Shown here piece after piece: positions 43,936 to 52,335 of a stretch of DNA of 64,000 nt. Under the pieces are notes generated by a model. The model saw only the letters and a list, made by a program, of their open reading frames with translations, ran no database searches and had not been told where the DNA came from. Position 1 is the first letter of the stretch. The number at the start of each line of letters is the position of its first letter. A program made the position numbers and the translations under genes. Source of the stretch: Raskinella chloraquaticus (SeqCode) (GTDB lineage Bacteria > Pseudomonadota > Alphaproteobacteria > Rhizobiales > UBA4765); contig DEZK01000007.1 in assembly GCA_002365175.1 (NCBI GenBank), positions 62,001-126,000 of the forward strand, in the 5' to 3' direction.

Positions 43936-45714
43936 TTATTCAGCGGCGACAAGGGCGATATCGCCCAATGTGCCGGCGCCGTCGACGATGCTGGTTTCGA
44001 GGCCGGAAGCGGCGATGGCGATATTCTCGGCAAAGAAACGGGCGCGGGCAATGCGTTGGCTGCTTTCATGATCGGCCGGCCCGCGAACGGACGCCAGCGC
44101 CTCTTCGCCCAGCCCCGCTCCACCAGCAGCCAGCGCAAACAGCCGCAGATAGGGGGTGGCGCCGGCCAGCGCGTCGTTGGGCGATGTGCCAAGCGTTGCC
44201 AGCAGCCAATCACTGGCGCGCGCCAGAGCCTCAACCGCCTCGTGGAGGCGATCTGCCATGTGACCGAAGGCCGGCTGGTTGCTTTCCTTCAGGCGACGCA
44301 CGGTGGCGCGGTGGCGATCAATCTCCTGGCGGACGAGCGCGCCATTGCCGATGGGCAGTTTGCGGGTCACGAGATCAATCGACTGGATGCCGTTGGTGCC
44401 CTCATAGATGGTCAGGATGCGGGCATCGCGCAGATGCTGGGCTGCCCCCGTCTCCTCGACAAAACCCATGCCGCCATGGATCTGGATGCCAAGCGAAGCA
44501 ACTTCGATGCCGATATCAGTAGCAAATGCCTTGGCGACCGGGGTCAGCAGCGAAGCAAGCTCGCTTGCCGCGCGTGCCTTGTCACCTTCAAGGCGATGGG
44601 ATTTGTCGAGTTCGGCCGCAAGGCGAAACGAGATCGCCCTGGCGGCGGCAGTCTTGGCCTTCATCTCCAGCAGCATACGGCGAATGTCAGGGTGTTCGAT
44701 GATGCGGCTCATCGGGCCGGATTTGACGCCCAGCGCCTTGCCTTGGCGGCGCTCCATGGCAAAGGCCATGGCCTGCTGAGTGGCGCGTTCAGCAATCGCC
44801 ACACCCTGCAGGGCGACGCCGAGGCGAGCATTGTTCATCATGGTGAACATGCAGTTGAGACCGCGATTTTCCTCGCCGATCAGATAGCCGATGGCGCCTC
44901 CCTCATCGCCATAGACCATCGTGCAGGTGGGGGACGCATGAATGCCAAGCTTGTGCTCGACGCCAGCGCAGCGGACATCATTGCGAGCGCCAAGCGCGCC
45001 ATCGGCACCCACCATGAATTTCGGCACAAGAAAGAGCGAGATACCGCGCGTTCCCTCGGGCGCATCGGGCAGGCGGGCCAGAACGAGATGGATGATGTTG
45101 TCGGACAGGTCATGCTCGCCGTAAGTGATAAAAATCTTCTGGCCAAAAATCCGGTAGGTGCCATCCCCCACCGGCTCGGCTTTCGAGCGCAGCGCCGCCA
45201 GATCGGATCCCGCCTGCGGCTCGGTGAGGTTCATGGTGCCAAACCACTCCCCCTGGATGAGCTTGCCGAGGTAGGTTGCCTTCAGATAATCGCTGCCATG
45301 AGCGGTCAGCGCCTCAACTGCGCCCATGGTCAGCAGGGGGCCTAGCCCATAGGCCATGCAGGCTGAATTCCACATCTCGACGCAGGCTGAATTCAGCAGC
45401 ACCGGCAGTCCCTGCCCGCCATGAGCCTCAGGACCCGGGAGGGCGTTCCAGCCAGCCTCGCACCATTCCCTGTACACCTCGCCCCAGCCGGTCGGCATGA
45501 TGACCTTGCCGTTTTCGAGCCGGGCGCCCGCCTTGTCGCCCAGACGGTTCAGAGGAGCGATCCGTTCGTTCGCAAATTTGCCGGCTTCCTCCAGGATGGT
45601 GTCAACGAGATCACTGGAAAGATCGCCGTACATCCCAGCGTCCAGCGCCGCCTCAAGCCCGGCAACATGACGCATGGCAAACGCAATATCCTTGACGGGC
45701 GCAGTGTATGACAT
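43936..45714 (-). CDS. Acyl-CoA dehydrogenase, long (DmdC-like) form
   Basis: 592 residues, about 200 more than a standard acyl-CoA dehydrogenase. N-terminal MSYTAPVKDIAFAMRHVAGL, the flavin-binding TMNLTEPQAGSDL and FGQKIFITYGEHD, the FAD/tetramer segment GIQIHGGMGFVEETGAAQHLRDARILTIYEGTNGIQ, and an additional C-terminal helical domain are all visible. This long class includes DmdC (3-methylmercaptopropionyl-CoA dehydrogenase) and other fatty acyl-CoA dehydrogenases. First gene of the six-gene operon. The second of two tandem ATG codons (45714) is well spaced from GGGAGGA; the frame is open to 45765. Confidence 0.88.
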   Translation of the reverse strand: MSYTAPVKDIAFAMRHVAGLEAALDAGMYGDLSSDLVDTILEEAGKFANERIAPLNRLGDKAGARLENGKVIMPTGWGEVYREWCEAGWNALPGPEAHGGQGLPVLLNSACVEMWNSACMAYGLGPLLTMGAVEALTAHGSDYLKATYLGKLIQGEWFGTMNLTEPQAGSDLAALRSKAEPVGDGTYRIFGQKIFITYGEHDLSDNIIHLVLARLPDAPEGTRGISLFLVPKFMVGADGALGARNDVRCAGVEHKLGIHASPTCTMVYGDEGGAIGYLIGEENRGLNCMFTMMNNARLGVALQGVAIAERATQQAMAFAMERRQGKALGVKSGPMSRIIEHPDIRRMLLEMKAKTAAARAISFRLAAELDKSHRLEGDKARAASELASLLTPVAKAFATDIGIEVASLGIQIHGGMGFVEETGAAQHLRDARILTIYEGTNGIQSIDLVTRKLPIGNGALVRQEIDRHRATVRRLKESNQPAFGHMADRLHEAVEALARASDWLLATLGTSPNDALAGATPYLRLFALAAGGAGLGEEALASVRGPADHESSQRIARARFFAENIAIAASGLETSIVDGAGTLGDIALVAAE

Positions 45715-45848
45715 CATTCCTCCCTGAAGCCGCATTGGCGATATGGATCGCGCCCTTGGGGGCAACGGCTTTCTTCAACAGCACTGTCGGGGAAGGCTGG
45801 GCCGAGGTCAATGCTGGAGAAATGCGACCCTCGGCTGGCTGGAGAAAC

Positions 45849-46829
45849 ATGACGGTGACGGCGCCTTCGCGGATCATGGATGGGGATAACGATCTGGCCA
45901 TCGCCGAGGCGGCGCGAATCGTGCGGACGGGTCAGCTCGTCGGTTTGCCGACGGAAACCGTCTACGGGGTGGCAGGCGATGCTACGTCAAGCCAGGCGAT
46001 TGCGCGCATTTACGCCGCCAAGGGCCGCCCCACCTTCAACCCGTTGATCGTGCATGTCGCCAGCCTTGACGACGCGCGCTGCCATGGTGTGTTTTCACCA
46101 GCGCTGGAGACGCTGGCGCAGCGCTTCTGGCCAGGGCCGCTGACGCTTGTCATGCCGGTACGTCTGGACAGTCCGGTTGCTGAACTGGCACGTGCCGGCC
46201 TGCCAACGGTCGCGCTGAGAGTGCCGGCGCACCCGGTCGCGCGGGCTGTCATCGAGCGCGCTGGCCGGCCGCTTGCCGCCCCGTCGGCCAATCGGTCGGG
46301 TCATGTGACCGCCACCGAGGCGCGCCATGTGGCGCAGGATCTGGGTAGCGCGGTGCAGCTCATTCTTGATGGCGGCACGCGCAGCCTTGGGCTTGAATCG
46401 ACGATACTGACCGAGATCGAGGGCAAAATCGTGCAATTGCGCGCCGGCGCGCTCACGCGGGACAAAATAACAGCCGTTCTTGGTTATCCCGTATCGGCTG
46501 CAGAAACCGGCGGCGATGGGCCGCTCGCTCCGGGCATGCTCGCCAAACATTATGCTCCGGAAAAACGGCTGCGGCTTGATGCGGTGTTTCCTTATCCGGG
46601 CGAGGCGTTTCTCGGATTTGGTGCGCTTCCGCCCCATTTATCGGCGCTTGCTCCCTCCCTTACCCTGTCGGCAAGCGGCGATCTGACCGAGGCCGCCGCC
46701 AATCTGTTTGCGTACCTCAGGGCTCTCGATGGCGGGACCGGTGCAGCCATCGCGGTCGCGCCGATCCCGCATGAGGGACTAGGCGAAGCGATCAATGACC
46801 GGCTGGCGCGGGCAGCCCTGGGTCGCTAA
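45849..46829 (+). CDS. L-threonylcarbamoyladenylate synthase (Sua5/TsaC family)
   Basis: 326 residues, so the long Sua5 form: a YrdC domain (GQLVGLPTETVYGVAGDATSSQAIARIYAAKGRPTFNPLIVHV, PAHPVARAVIERAGRPLAAPSANRSGHVTATEA) followed by a Sua5-specific C-terminal domain (LAPGMLAKHYAPEKRLRL). It makes threonylcarbamoyl-AMP from threonine, bicarbonate and ATP for the tRNA t6A modification. The ATG at 45849 follows GGAG; the frame upstream runs antisense to the acyl-CoA dehydrogenase gene start. Confidence 0.92.
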   Translation: MTVTAPSRIMDGDNDLAIAEAARIVRTGQLVGLPTETVYGVAGDATSSQAIARIYAAKGRPTFNPLIVHVASLDDARCHGVFSPALETLAQRFWPGPLTLVMPVRLDSPVAELARAGLPTVALRVPAHPVARAVIERAGRPLAAPSANRSGHVTATEARHVAQDLGSAVQLILDGGTRSLGLESTILTEIEGKIVQLRAGALTRDKITAVLGYPVSAAETGGDGPLAPGMLAKHYAPEKRLRLDAVFPYPGEAFLGFGALPPHLSALAPSLTLSASGDLTEAAANLFAYLRALDGGTGAAIAVAPIPHEGLGEAINDRLARAALGR

Positions 46830-46854
46830 GTTCGCAGGCAGAAAAGGCCATTTC

Positions 46855-48294
46855 ATGAGCTTCATCCAACCCACTCTTCTTCAGCGCAGCGTCGATCCAC
46901 GCCTCATCCCCGGCCTGCGGGCGATTGTCGGCGAGCGATATGTGCTCATCGATGAGGCCGCTGTCGCTCCGCATCTGGTTGAATGGCGTCATCTCTATCG
47001 TGGTGCCTGTGCCTGCGTGGTGAAACCGGCAAACACCGCTGAAGTGGCGGCAATCGTTCAGCTGTGTGGCCAGCTCAACGCCGCGATCGTGCCGCAAGGC
47101 GGTAATACCGGCCTTGTTGGCGGGCAGATTCCGTTTGATTCAGGCGCTGTTGTTCTGTCGCTGGCGCGCCTGGATCGCTTGCGTTCAATTGATCCGCAAA
47201 GCAATGCCATGACGGTTGAAGCGGGAATGACGCTTCGGGCGGCCCAGGACGCAGCGGCCGCCGCTGACCGGCTGTTTCCCTTGTCACTTGCCTCCGAGGG
47301 ATCATGCCTGATCGGCGGCAATATCGCCACCAACGCCGGTGGCACCGCAGTGCTTGCCTATGGCAATATGCGCGATCTGGTTCTGGGGCTCGAAGTGGTG
47401 CTGGCCGACGGGCGGATCTGGAACGGGCTGAGGGCGCTGCGCAAAGACAATACGGGCTATGATCTGAAGAACCTGTTCATTGGTTCGGAGGGGACACTTG
47501 GCATCGTCACCGCCGCCGTTCTGAAACTTTTTCCGAAGCCTCGCGCCCAGGAGACGGCCTTTATCGGCGTTGAAACGCCCGAAGCGGCTCTTGGTCTTCT
47601 GAACTCAGCATTGGCGCGGGCCGGGCGCGGGCTCACAACCTATGAGCTGATGCCGCGCTTTGGCGTCGACATCGTCCTCAAGCACGCGCCGGGCAGCCGC
47701 GATCCGCTTTCTGCCCGCTATCCCTGGTATGTGCTCATGGAGCTGTCATCGGGTCAGGAGGAACCGCTGCGCCCCTTTATCGAAGGCATTCTGGAAGAAG
47801 GAATTGCATCCGGCCTTGTCAAGGACGCGGCTCTCGCCGATTCGCTTGAGCAGCGACGCGCGCTATGGCGGTTGCGCGAAGCAATGTCGGAGGTGCAATC
47901 ACTCGAGGGCGGCTCGATCAAGCATGATGTGGCGGTGCCCGTGCATCTGGTGCCGCAGTTCCTCACCGAAGCGCTGGCAATGGTCAATGCGCTCATCCCC
48001 GGATGCCGGCCTTGTGCCTTCGGCCATGTGGGCGATGGAAATATCCATTTCAACATCTCGCAGCCGGAAGGCGCTGACCGCGACGCCTTCATTGCCCGCT
48101 GGGAAGAGGTCAATGCTGCGGTACATCGCGTGGTGGCGCGCCTCAATGGCTCGATTTCAGCCGAACATGGCATCGGGCTGCTGAAGCGCGAGGCGCTCGT
48201 TGAGGTCAAAGAGCCTGTCGAGCTTGATCTCATGCGCCAGATCAAGGGGCTGCTTGACCCGACGGGGCTCATGAACCCGGGCAAAGTTGTCTGA
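46855..48294 (+). CDS. FAD-binding D-2-hydroxyacid dehydrogenase (D-2-hydroxyglutarate/D-lactate type)
   Basis: 479 residues. The PCMH-type FAD domain is marked by VVKPANTAEVAAIVQLC, PQGGNTGLVGGQIP and GGNIATNAGGTAVLAYGNMRDLVLGLEVVLADG; the C-terminal substrate domain has GSIKHDVAVPVHLVPQF, FGHVGDGNIHFNIS and SAEHGIGLLKREAL. This is the group of D-2-hydroxyglutarate and D-lactate dehydrogenases that feed electrons into the respiratory chain. Its ATG at 46855 is 25 bases after the Sua5 stop, so a two-gene operon is likely. Confidence 0.88.
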   Translation: MSFIQPTLLQRSVDPRLIPGLRAIVGERYVLIDEAAVAPHLVEWRHLYRGACACVVKPANTAEVAAIVQLCGQLNAAIVPQGGNTGLVGGQIPFDSGAVVLSLARLDRLRSIDPQSNAMTVEAGMTLRAAQDAAAAADRLFPLSLASEGSCLIGGNIATNAGGTAVLAYGNMRDLVLGLEVVLADGRIWNGLRALRKDNTGYDLKNLFIGSEGTLGIVTAAVLKLFPKPRAQETAFIGVETPEAALGLLNSALARAGRGLTTYELMPRFGVDIVLKHAPGSRDPLSARYPWYVLMELSSGQEEPLRPFIEGILEEGIASGLVKDAALADSLEQRRALWRLREAMSEVQSLEGGSIKHDVAVPVHLVPQFLTEALAMVNALIPGCRPCAFGHVGDGNIHFNISQPEGADRDAFIARWEEVNAAVHRVVARLNGSISAEHGIGLLKREALVEVKEPVELDLMRQIKGLLDPTGLMNPGKVV

Positions 48295-48438
48295 CCCGCG
48301 TCCGACCGGCTCAAGGTATGGCCTGTGGGGGATTGTCAGCCCTCATGTGTTGCCTATTTCCGCGGCATTAACTGATGATCAACCAAGATTGATCAAGAAT
48401 GGCAGCGATGACCTATTTCAGCGAAAGCCCTGCACGCT

Positions 48439-48948
48439 ATGCCATGTCCGTCTGATAGCACCCTTTGCCGTCATGATCTGGTGGCTTTCAATATCAATCC
48501 GAAATCTTTTCTTGCAACGGATTACCTCAATCATTTCAATGAAGTGATCATGTTGATCAACATGCTTCCCGATATGCCCGACATGCTCGATGATGTGCTC
48601 GAATGGGAGCCTAAAAGCTACCCCAACCATTTTGCACAATCCGGCTTTGCCGGGCGCGAGATGGCGATTGCCGCTTATCATCAATCACCGATCCATGTGC
48701 GCGGCGCCTTCGACGCGGTGGTGTCGGAAATCGACACGCTGCTGCTGTCGACCATGTCGGACCTGAAAAGAACGCGCGATAATCCCGAGATGATGATCAA
48801 TCTGGCCCGCCAGGCCTTAGGCGATCTGCATGGGCTCGTGGAAGCAGCGTCAGGCATTATCAATGCTGCCGACTGCGTGCCGGTTGACAGTCGTGATCAT
48901 GAAAATCATGCACAGTCGACTATCGATGCCCTGTTCGCAGAGGCTTGA
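48439..48948 (+). CDS. Conserved hypothetical protein of Rhizobiales type
   Basis: 169 residues, mostly helical and cytoplasmic, with acidic character. It has NPKSFLATDYLNHFNEVIMLINMLPDMPDMLDDVLEWEPKSY near the start and RGAFDAVVSEIDTLLLSTM in the middle. I recall similar unnamed proteins in other Rhizobiales but know no function. Its start is in-frame ATG 48439. The 144 bases upstream contain nothing else. It is followed 30 bases later by the Nudix fusion gene. Confidence 0.65.
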   Translation: MPCPSDSTLCRHDLVAFNINPKSFLATDYLNHFNEVIMLINMLPDMPDMLDDVLEWEPKSYPNHFAQSGFAGREMAIAAYHQSPIHVRGAFDAVVSEIDTLLLSTMSDLKRTRDNPEMMINLARQALGDLHGLVEAASGIINAADCVPVDSRDHENHAQSTIDALFAEA

Positions 48949-48978
48949 TCGTTTGCGCTGAACGGCGCACAAGACGAC

Positions 48979-49899
48979 ATGGCGAACCAACCCAAGACAC
49001 CGGATACTCCCGTGCTCGGCGTCTCCGTCGGCATCTGGCATGAGGAGAAAGTGCTGCTCGTGCGGCGTGGCAACGAGCCGATGGCGGGCAAATGGAGCCT
49101 GCCCGGCGGTCGTGTGGAGTTTGGAGAAGGATTGGCGGACGCAGCGTTGCGCGAAGCGCGCGAAGAGACCGGCGTCAGCGTTCATCTCGCCGGCTTTGTC
49201 GATTTCATTGAGTTGTTCGCGCGTGGCAAAGCCAACATCCCGCTGCGCCACGTCGTTCTGGCGCTGTTCGCGGGGCGCTGGACGCAGGGCGACGTCGTTG
49301 CTGGCAGCGATGCCAGCGCAGCGAAATTTGTGACCCTGGACGAGTTGTCGACCCTCGATGTAACGCCCGGCCTGCGTGGCTATGTCGGGCGCACGAGGGC
49401 GTTTCTCGAACGCGTGAAACTCAGAGAAAGCCAAAGCGAACCGGTTGCTGGCGGCGGCGACGGCGACGGCAACAATCTGCTGTCGGCGTTTGCGCCCATG
49501 CTGGTCGCGCTATCTCTGGCGGCAGGTGCGTTGCTGCCCTTGCCCGTCGCGGCGCAGACGCCAAGCCCCGAACCGCAGTCAGCGATCGACACGCGTGAGC
49601 CGCCCTATCAGAAAAAGATTGAACGACTGAGTGAAATACTGGGCGCGCTCACCTATCTGCGTCCCCTGTGCCGGCCTGAGGACGGCCCGCTATGGCGTCA
49701 GCAAATGTCACAGCTCATCGAGGCTGAAGGGACGACGCCGGAGCGCCGGGATCGCCTTGTCGCTGCCTTCAATCGGGGATTTTCTGCGTTTGCCGAAACG
49801 CACCGCACCTGCACGATCACTGCCGTGGTGTCTGCTGAACGCTTTCGTCAGGAAGGGACACAACTTGCCGACGAAATCGCCAGTCGCTTCGTTGACTGA
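48979..49899 (+). CDS. Nudix hydrolase fused to a TIGR02301 periplasmic domain
   Basis: 306 residues in one open frame. Residues 10-145 are a Nudix domain with a perfect Nudix box (GRVEFGEGLADAALREAREETGV, 44-66; G-x5-E-x7-R-E-x2-E-E-x-G). A Gly/Asp-rich linker (157-164) leads to a hydrophobic segment at 171-192 ending AAQ, exactly like a signal peptide. Residues 208-306 match TIGR02301 (PYQKKIERLSEILGALTYLRPLC, then RDRLVAAFNRGFSAFAETHRTC). TIGR02301 proteins are normally separate exported proteins, so this looks like a fused gene pair. An internal ATG at 49498, just before the hydrophobic segment, has no clear ribosome-binding site. Confidence 0.8.
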   Translation: MANQPKTPDTPVLGVSVGIWHEEKVLLVRRGNEPMAGKWSLPGGRVEFGEGLADAALREAREETGVSVHLAGFVDFIELFARGKANIPLRHVVLALFAGRWTQGDVVAGSDASAAKFVTLDELSTLDVTPGLRGYVGRTRAFLERVKLRESQSEPVAGGGDGDGNNLLSAFAPMLVALSLAAGALLPLPVAAQTPSPEPQSAIDTREPPYQKKIERLSEILGALTYLRPLCRPEDGPLWRQQMSQLIEAEGTTPERRDRLVAAFNRGFSAFAETHRTCTITAVVSAERFRQEGTQLADEIASRFVD

Positions 49900-50017
49900 A
49901 CACCGTCGCGTTTCTGTCAAATGCGCCAATTAACCTCTTTGAAAGGTGGGACAAGACGGCGTGGTTCGGGATTGCTAGTTTGCAGGTGTCGAGAAAATGC
50001 CCGAGGAGTTGAGTGGC

Positions 50018-50272
50018 GTGTACAGGATCATATTTCCTTCTGATCGATCCGATGAAGATCAGCGACGTCAGGCCCTGGATTATATCACCGATGCCTGGAT
50101 CGAGGCGGTGAAGGATGGACTTGATCCCAACCAGATCGCCGTCGCGGCCCTTGAGGCGTCGATCCGCGAGATGGTGGCGCTGCGCGGTGAAACCTACACG
50201 ATCGACATGCTGGCGCGCCAGAGCGGACGCGTGGAGGCTGGAGAATGTTCGGCGCACGCAACGCGTCAGTGA
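50018..50272 (+). CDS. Small conserved hypothetical protein
   Basis: 84 residues if the GTG at 50018 is used, which has GAGGAG nine bases ahead; an in-frame ATG at 49997 would add seven residues but lacks a good site. The sequence (RIIFPSDRSDEDQRRQALDYITDAWIEAVKDGLDPNQIAVAALEASIREMV) is helical, cytoplasmic and acidic. Its end overlaps the next gene by 28 bases, implying coupling. No named family is recognised. Confidence 0.55.
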   Translation: MYRIIFPSDRSDEDQRRQALDYITDAWIEAVKDGLDPNQIAVAALEASIREMVALRGETYTIDMLARQSGRVEAGECSAHATRQ

Positions 50273-50904
50273 GCGCGCTTGCACGGCATATGGGACTGGC
50301 AGTGATTGCCCTCACTCTGACCGGCCGGCTGGCGTTCGCCGAGGATGCTTTCGGCGGCAAGGGGCTTGCTGATCGCCAGCCGGTCGTGACCAACGCCTCT
50401 GAGGTACCCTTCATTCAGCCGGCCAAGACCGAAGTAAAACCGGAAGCAGTGTTACGCGACATCTCGGAGCTGCCAGCGCCAGTCGCGTTGATGCGCAGCC
50501 GTATTCTGGCAGCGGCAAAAAGCGGCGATCTTGGCGCCGTCAAGGCGCTGATCAGCGATGGCAGCGTCAAACTGTCAAGCGGGCAGGAGCCGGCGGATGA
50601 TCCGGTGAGGACATGGCGCCGGCAATATCCCGAGAGCAATGGCGTTGAAATCCTGTCCATTCTTGTTGGCATTCTCGAAAGCGGCTTTGTCCGGCTCGAC
50701 GCCGGCGCGGAGCGTGAAATCTACGTCTGGCCCTACTTCGCACACATGCCGCTGAAGAACCTCGACCCGCCGCGCCTGGTTGAACTTTACCGGCTGCTCA
50801 CCGCCTTTGATGTCCAGCGCATGCGCGAAGCCGGCAGCTATACGTTTTTCCGCGTCGGCATTGGCGCTGACGGCAAATGGCAATACTTCGTCTCCGGACA
50901 ATGA
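50245..50904 (+). CDS. Exported hypothetical protein
   Basis: 219 residues with an N-terminal signal peptide (MGLAVIALTLTGRLAFA-ED, core around 16-32). The mature part includes RDISELPAPVALMRSRILAAAKSGDLGAVKALI and then EILSILVGILESGFVRLDAGAEREIYVWPYFAHMPLKNLDPPRLVELYRLL and ends WQYFVSGQ. The RILAAAKSGDLGAVKALI stretch resembles a single ankyrin-like helix pair. Conserved-looking but of unknown function; it is coupled to the small gene before it. Confidence 0.65.
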   Translation: MFGARNASVSALARHMGLAVIALTLTGRLAFAEDAFGGKGLADRQPVVTNASEVPFIQPAKTEVKPEAVLRDISELPAPVALMRSRILAAAKSGDLGAVKALISDGSVKLSSGQEPADDPVRTWRRQYPESNGVEILSILVGILESGFVRLDAGAEREIYVWPYFAHMPLKNLDPPRLVELYRLLTAFDVQRMREAGSYTFFRVGIGADGKWQYFVSGQ

Positions 50905-50916
50905 ACTGCGTCGCCG

Positions 50917-52251
50917 TCAGCCACGCGGCAACGCATCATCAAAAACTACCGGCAGACCGGCGCCGCGGGTGACAATCTCGCCTTCCCAGGCGACACGCTG
51001 CCCGCGAATGATGGTGCCTACCGGCCAGCCCGTTACCTTTTGCCCGTCATAAGGCGTCCATTTCGCCTTGGAGGCAATCCAGTCCCTGGTAATCGTCACC
51101 TGGCGTTTCAAATCGACAACCGTGAAATCCGCGTCGTAGCCAACGGCGATACGGCCTTTGCGCGACATGGAGAACAGGCGCTGCGGGCCGGCCGATGTGA
51201 GGTCGATAAACCGTTCCAGCGTCAAGCGTCCCCTGGCGACCCAGTCAAGCATGATCGGCACCAGCGTCTGGACGCCGGGCATGCCTGAGGGGGTATCAGG
51301 ATAGACACCGCGCTTTTCCTCCAGCGTATGTGGCGCATGATCCGAGCCCAGCACATCAGCAACACCTGATTGCACTCCCCACCACAGAACGTCAGCATGG
51401 CGCTGATCACGCATCGGCGGGTTCATCTGCGCGAGCGTGCCAAGCCGGTCATAACAATCGGGGGCGATGAGGGTGAGATGATTGGGCGTCACCTCGCAGC
51501 TCGCTACGTCCTTGTGGGCTGAAAGATAACGCATCTCTTCAGCCGTCGAAATATGCAACACATGAACGCGGGCGCCGGCCAGGCGGGCTAAAGCCACAAG
51601 CCGGCGCGTTGCCATGAGGGCTGCCTGAGGATCACGCCAGACGGGATGGGAGGAGGGATCACCCTTGATCCGCAGATCGCGCCGCTCGCGCAGTCGAAAT
51701 TCATCCTCGGCATGGAAAGCCGCCCGGCGGCGGATGCGAGCAAGGATCAGGCCCAGCGTTTCATCATCCTCCACCAGGAGCGAACCGGTGGAGGAGCCGA
51801 TAAAAACCTTGATCCCCGCCGCGCCGGGAAGACGTTCAAGATCGGGCAGATCAGCAATATTCTCGCGGGTTCCACCAACCCAGAAGGCGTGATCGCAGGA
51901 CATCCGCCTTGCGGCCCGCTTCAGCTTGTCGGCGAGCGCGCCCTCGCTGGTTGTCTGCGGATTGGTGTTGGGCATCTCGAAAACCGCCGTCACACCGCCC
52001 AGCACCGCAGCATCCGCCCCCGTCTGAAGGTCTTCCTTGTGTTCCAGTCCCGGCTCGCGAAAATGCACCTGGCTGTCGATGACGCCCGGGAGAATGTGAA
52101 GGCCGGTGCAGTCGATGGTCTGGCCGCCGACATCGCCTGGAATCGTGCCAATTGCGGCGATGCGCCCGGCGGTGACACCAAGATCGCGCCTGCCGATGCC
52201 GTCATGATTGGCAACGATGCCGCCGCGTAAAACCAGATCATAGGCAGCCAT
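50917..52251 (-). CDS. pyrC: Dihydroorotase-family amidohydrolase with altered HxH motif
   Basis: 444 residues of the class I dihydroorotase group. The first metal motif reads DSQVHFREPG instead of D-x-H-V-H-[LF]-R-E-P-G, so the first His is Gln61, with His63 kept. The remaining ligands are present: carboxylated Lys148 (GIKVFIGSS), His180 (FHAEDE), His233 (VLHIS) and Asp304 (GSDHAPHT). I have an impression that QVH occurs in other rhizobial annotated dihydroorotases, so it may be a subfamily trait. It would form dihydroorotate in pyrimidine synthesis, or act as another cyclic amidase. The start ATG at 52251 follows GGAG. Confidence 0.82.
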   Translation of the reverse strand: MAAYDLVLRGGIVANHDGIGRRDLGVTAGRIAAIGTIPGDVGGQTIDCTGLHILPGVIDSQVHFREPGLEHKEDLQTGADAAVLGGVTAVFEMPNTNPQTTSEGALADKLKRAARRMSCDHAFWVGGTRENIADLPDLERLPGAAGIKVFIGSSTGSLLVEDDETLGLILARIRRRAAFHAEDEFRLRERRDLRIKGDPSSHPVWRDPQAALMATRRLVALARLAGARVHVLHISTAEEMRYLSAHKDVASCEVTPNHLTLIAPDCYDRLGTLAQMNPPMRDQRHADVLWWGVQSGVADVLGSDHAPHTLEEKRGVYPDTPSGMPGVQTLVPIMLDWVARGRLTLERFIDLTSAGPQRLFSMSRKGRIAVGYDADFTVVDLKRQVTITRDWIASKAKWTPYDGQKVTGWPVGTIIRGQRVAWEGEIVTRGAGLPVVFDDALPRG

Positions 52252-52335
52252 CAAAATCTCCGTCCTTGTAAGCGCCGCCTTAGCCCCTTACGTTCCGCGC
52301 CGGTCATTGGCAACTCTGCTACAGGGAGGGAAGGC

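Noticed and set aside
43801..45345. A 514-codon open frame on the plus strand
   Set aside because: It is antisense to the acyl-CoA dehydrogenase and enoyl-CoA isomerase genes, whose motifs are clear. No ribosome-binding site or recognisable domain.
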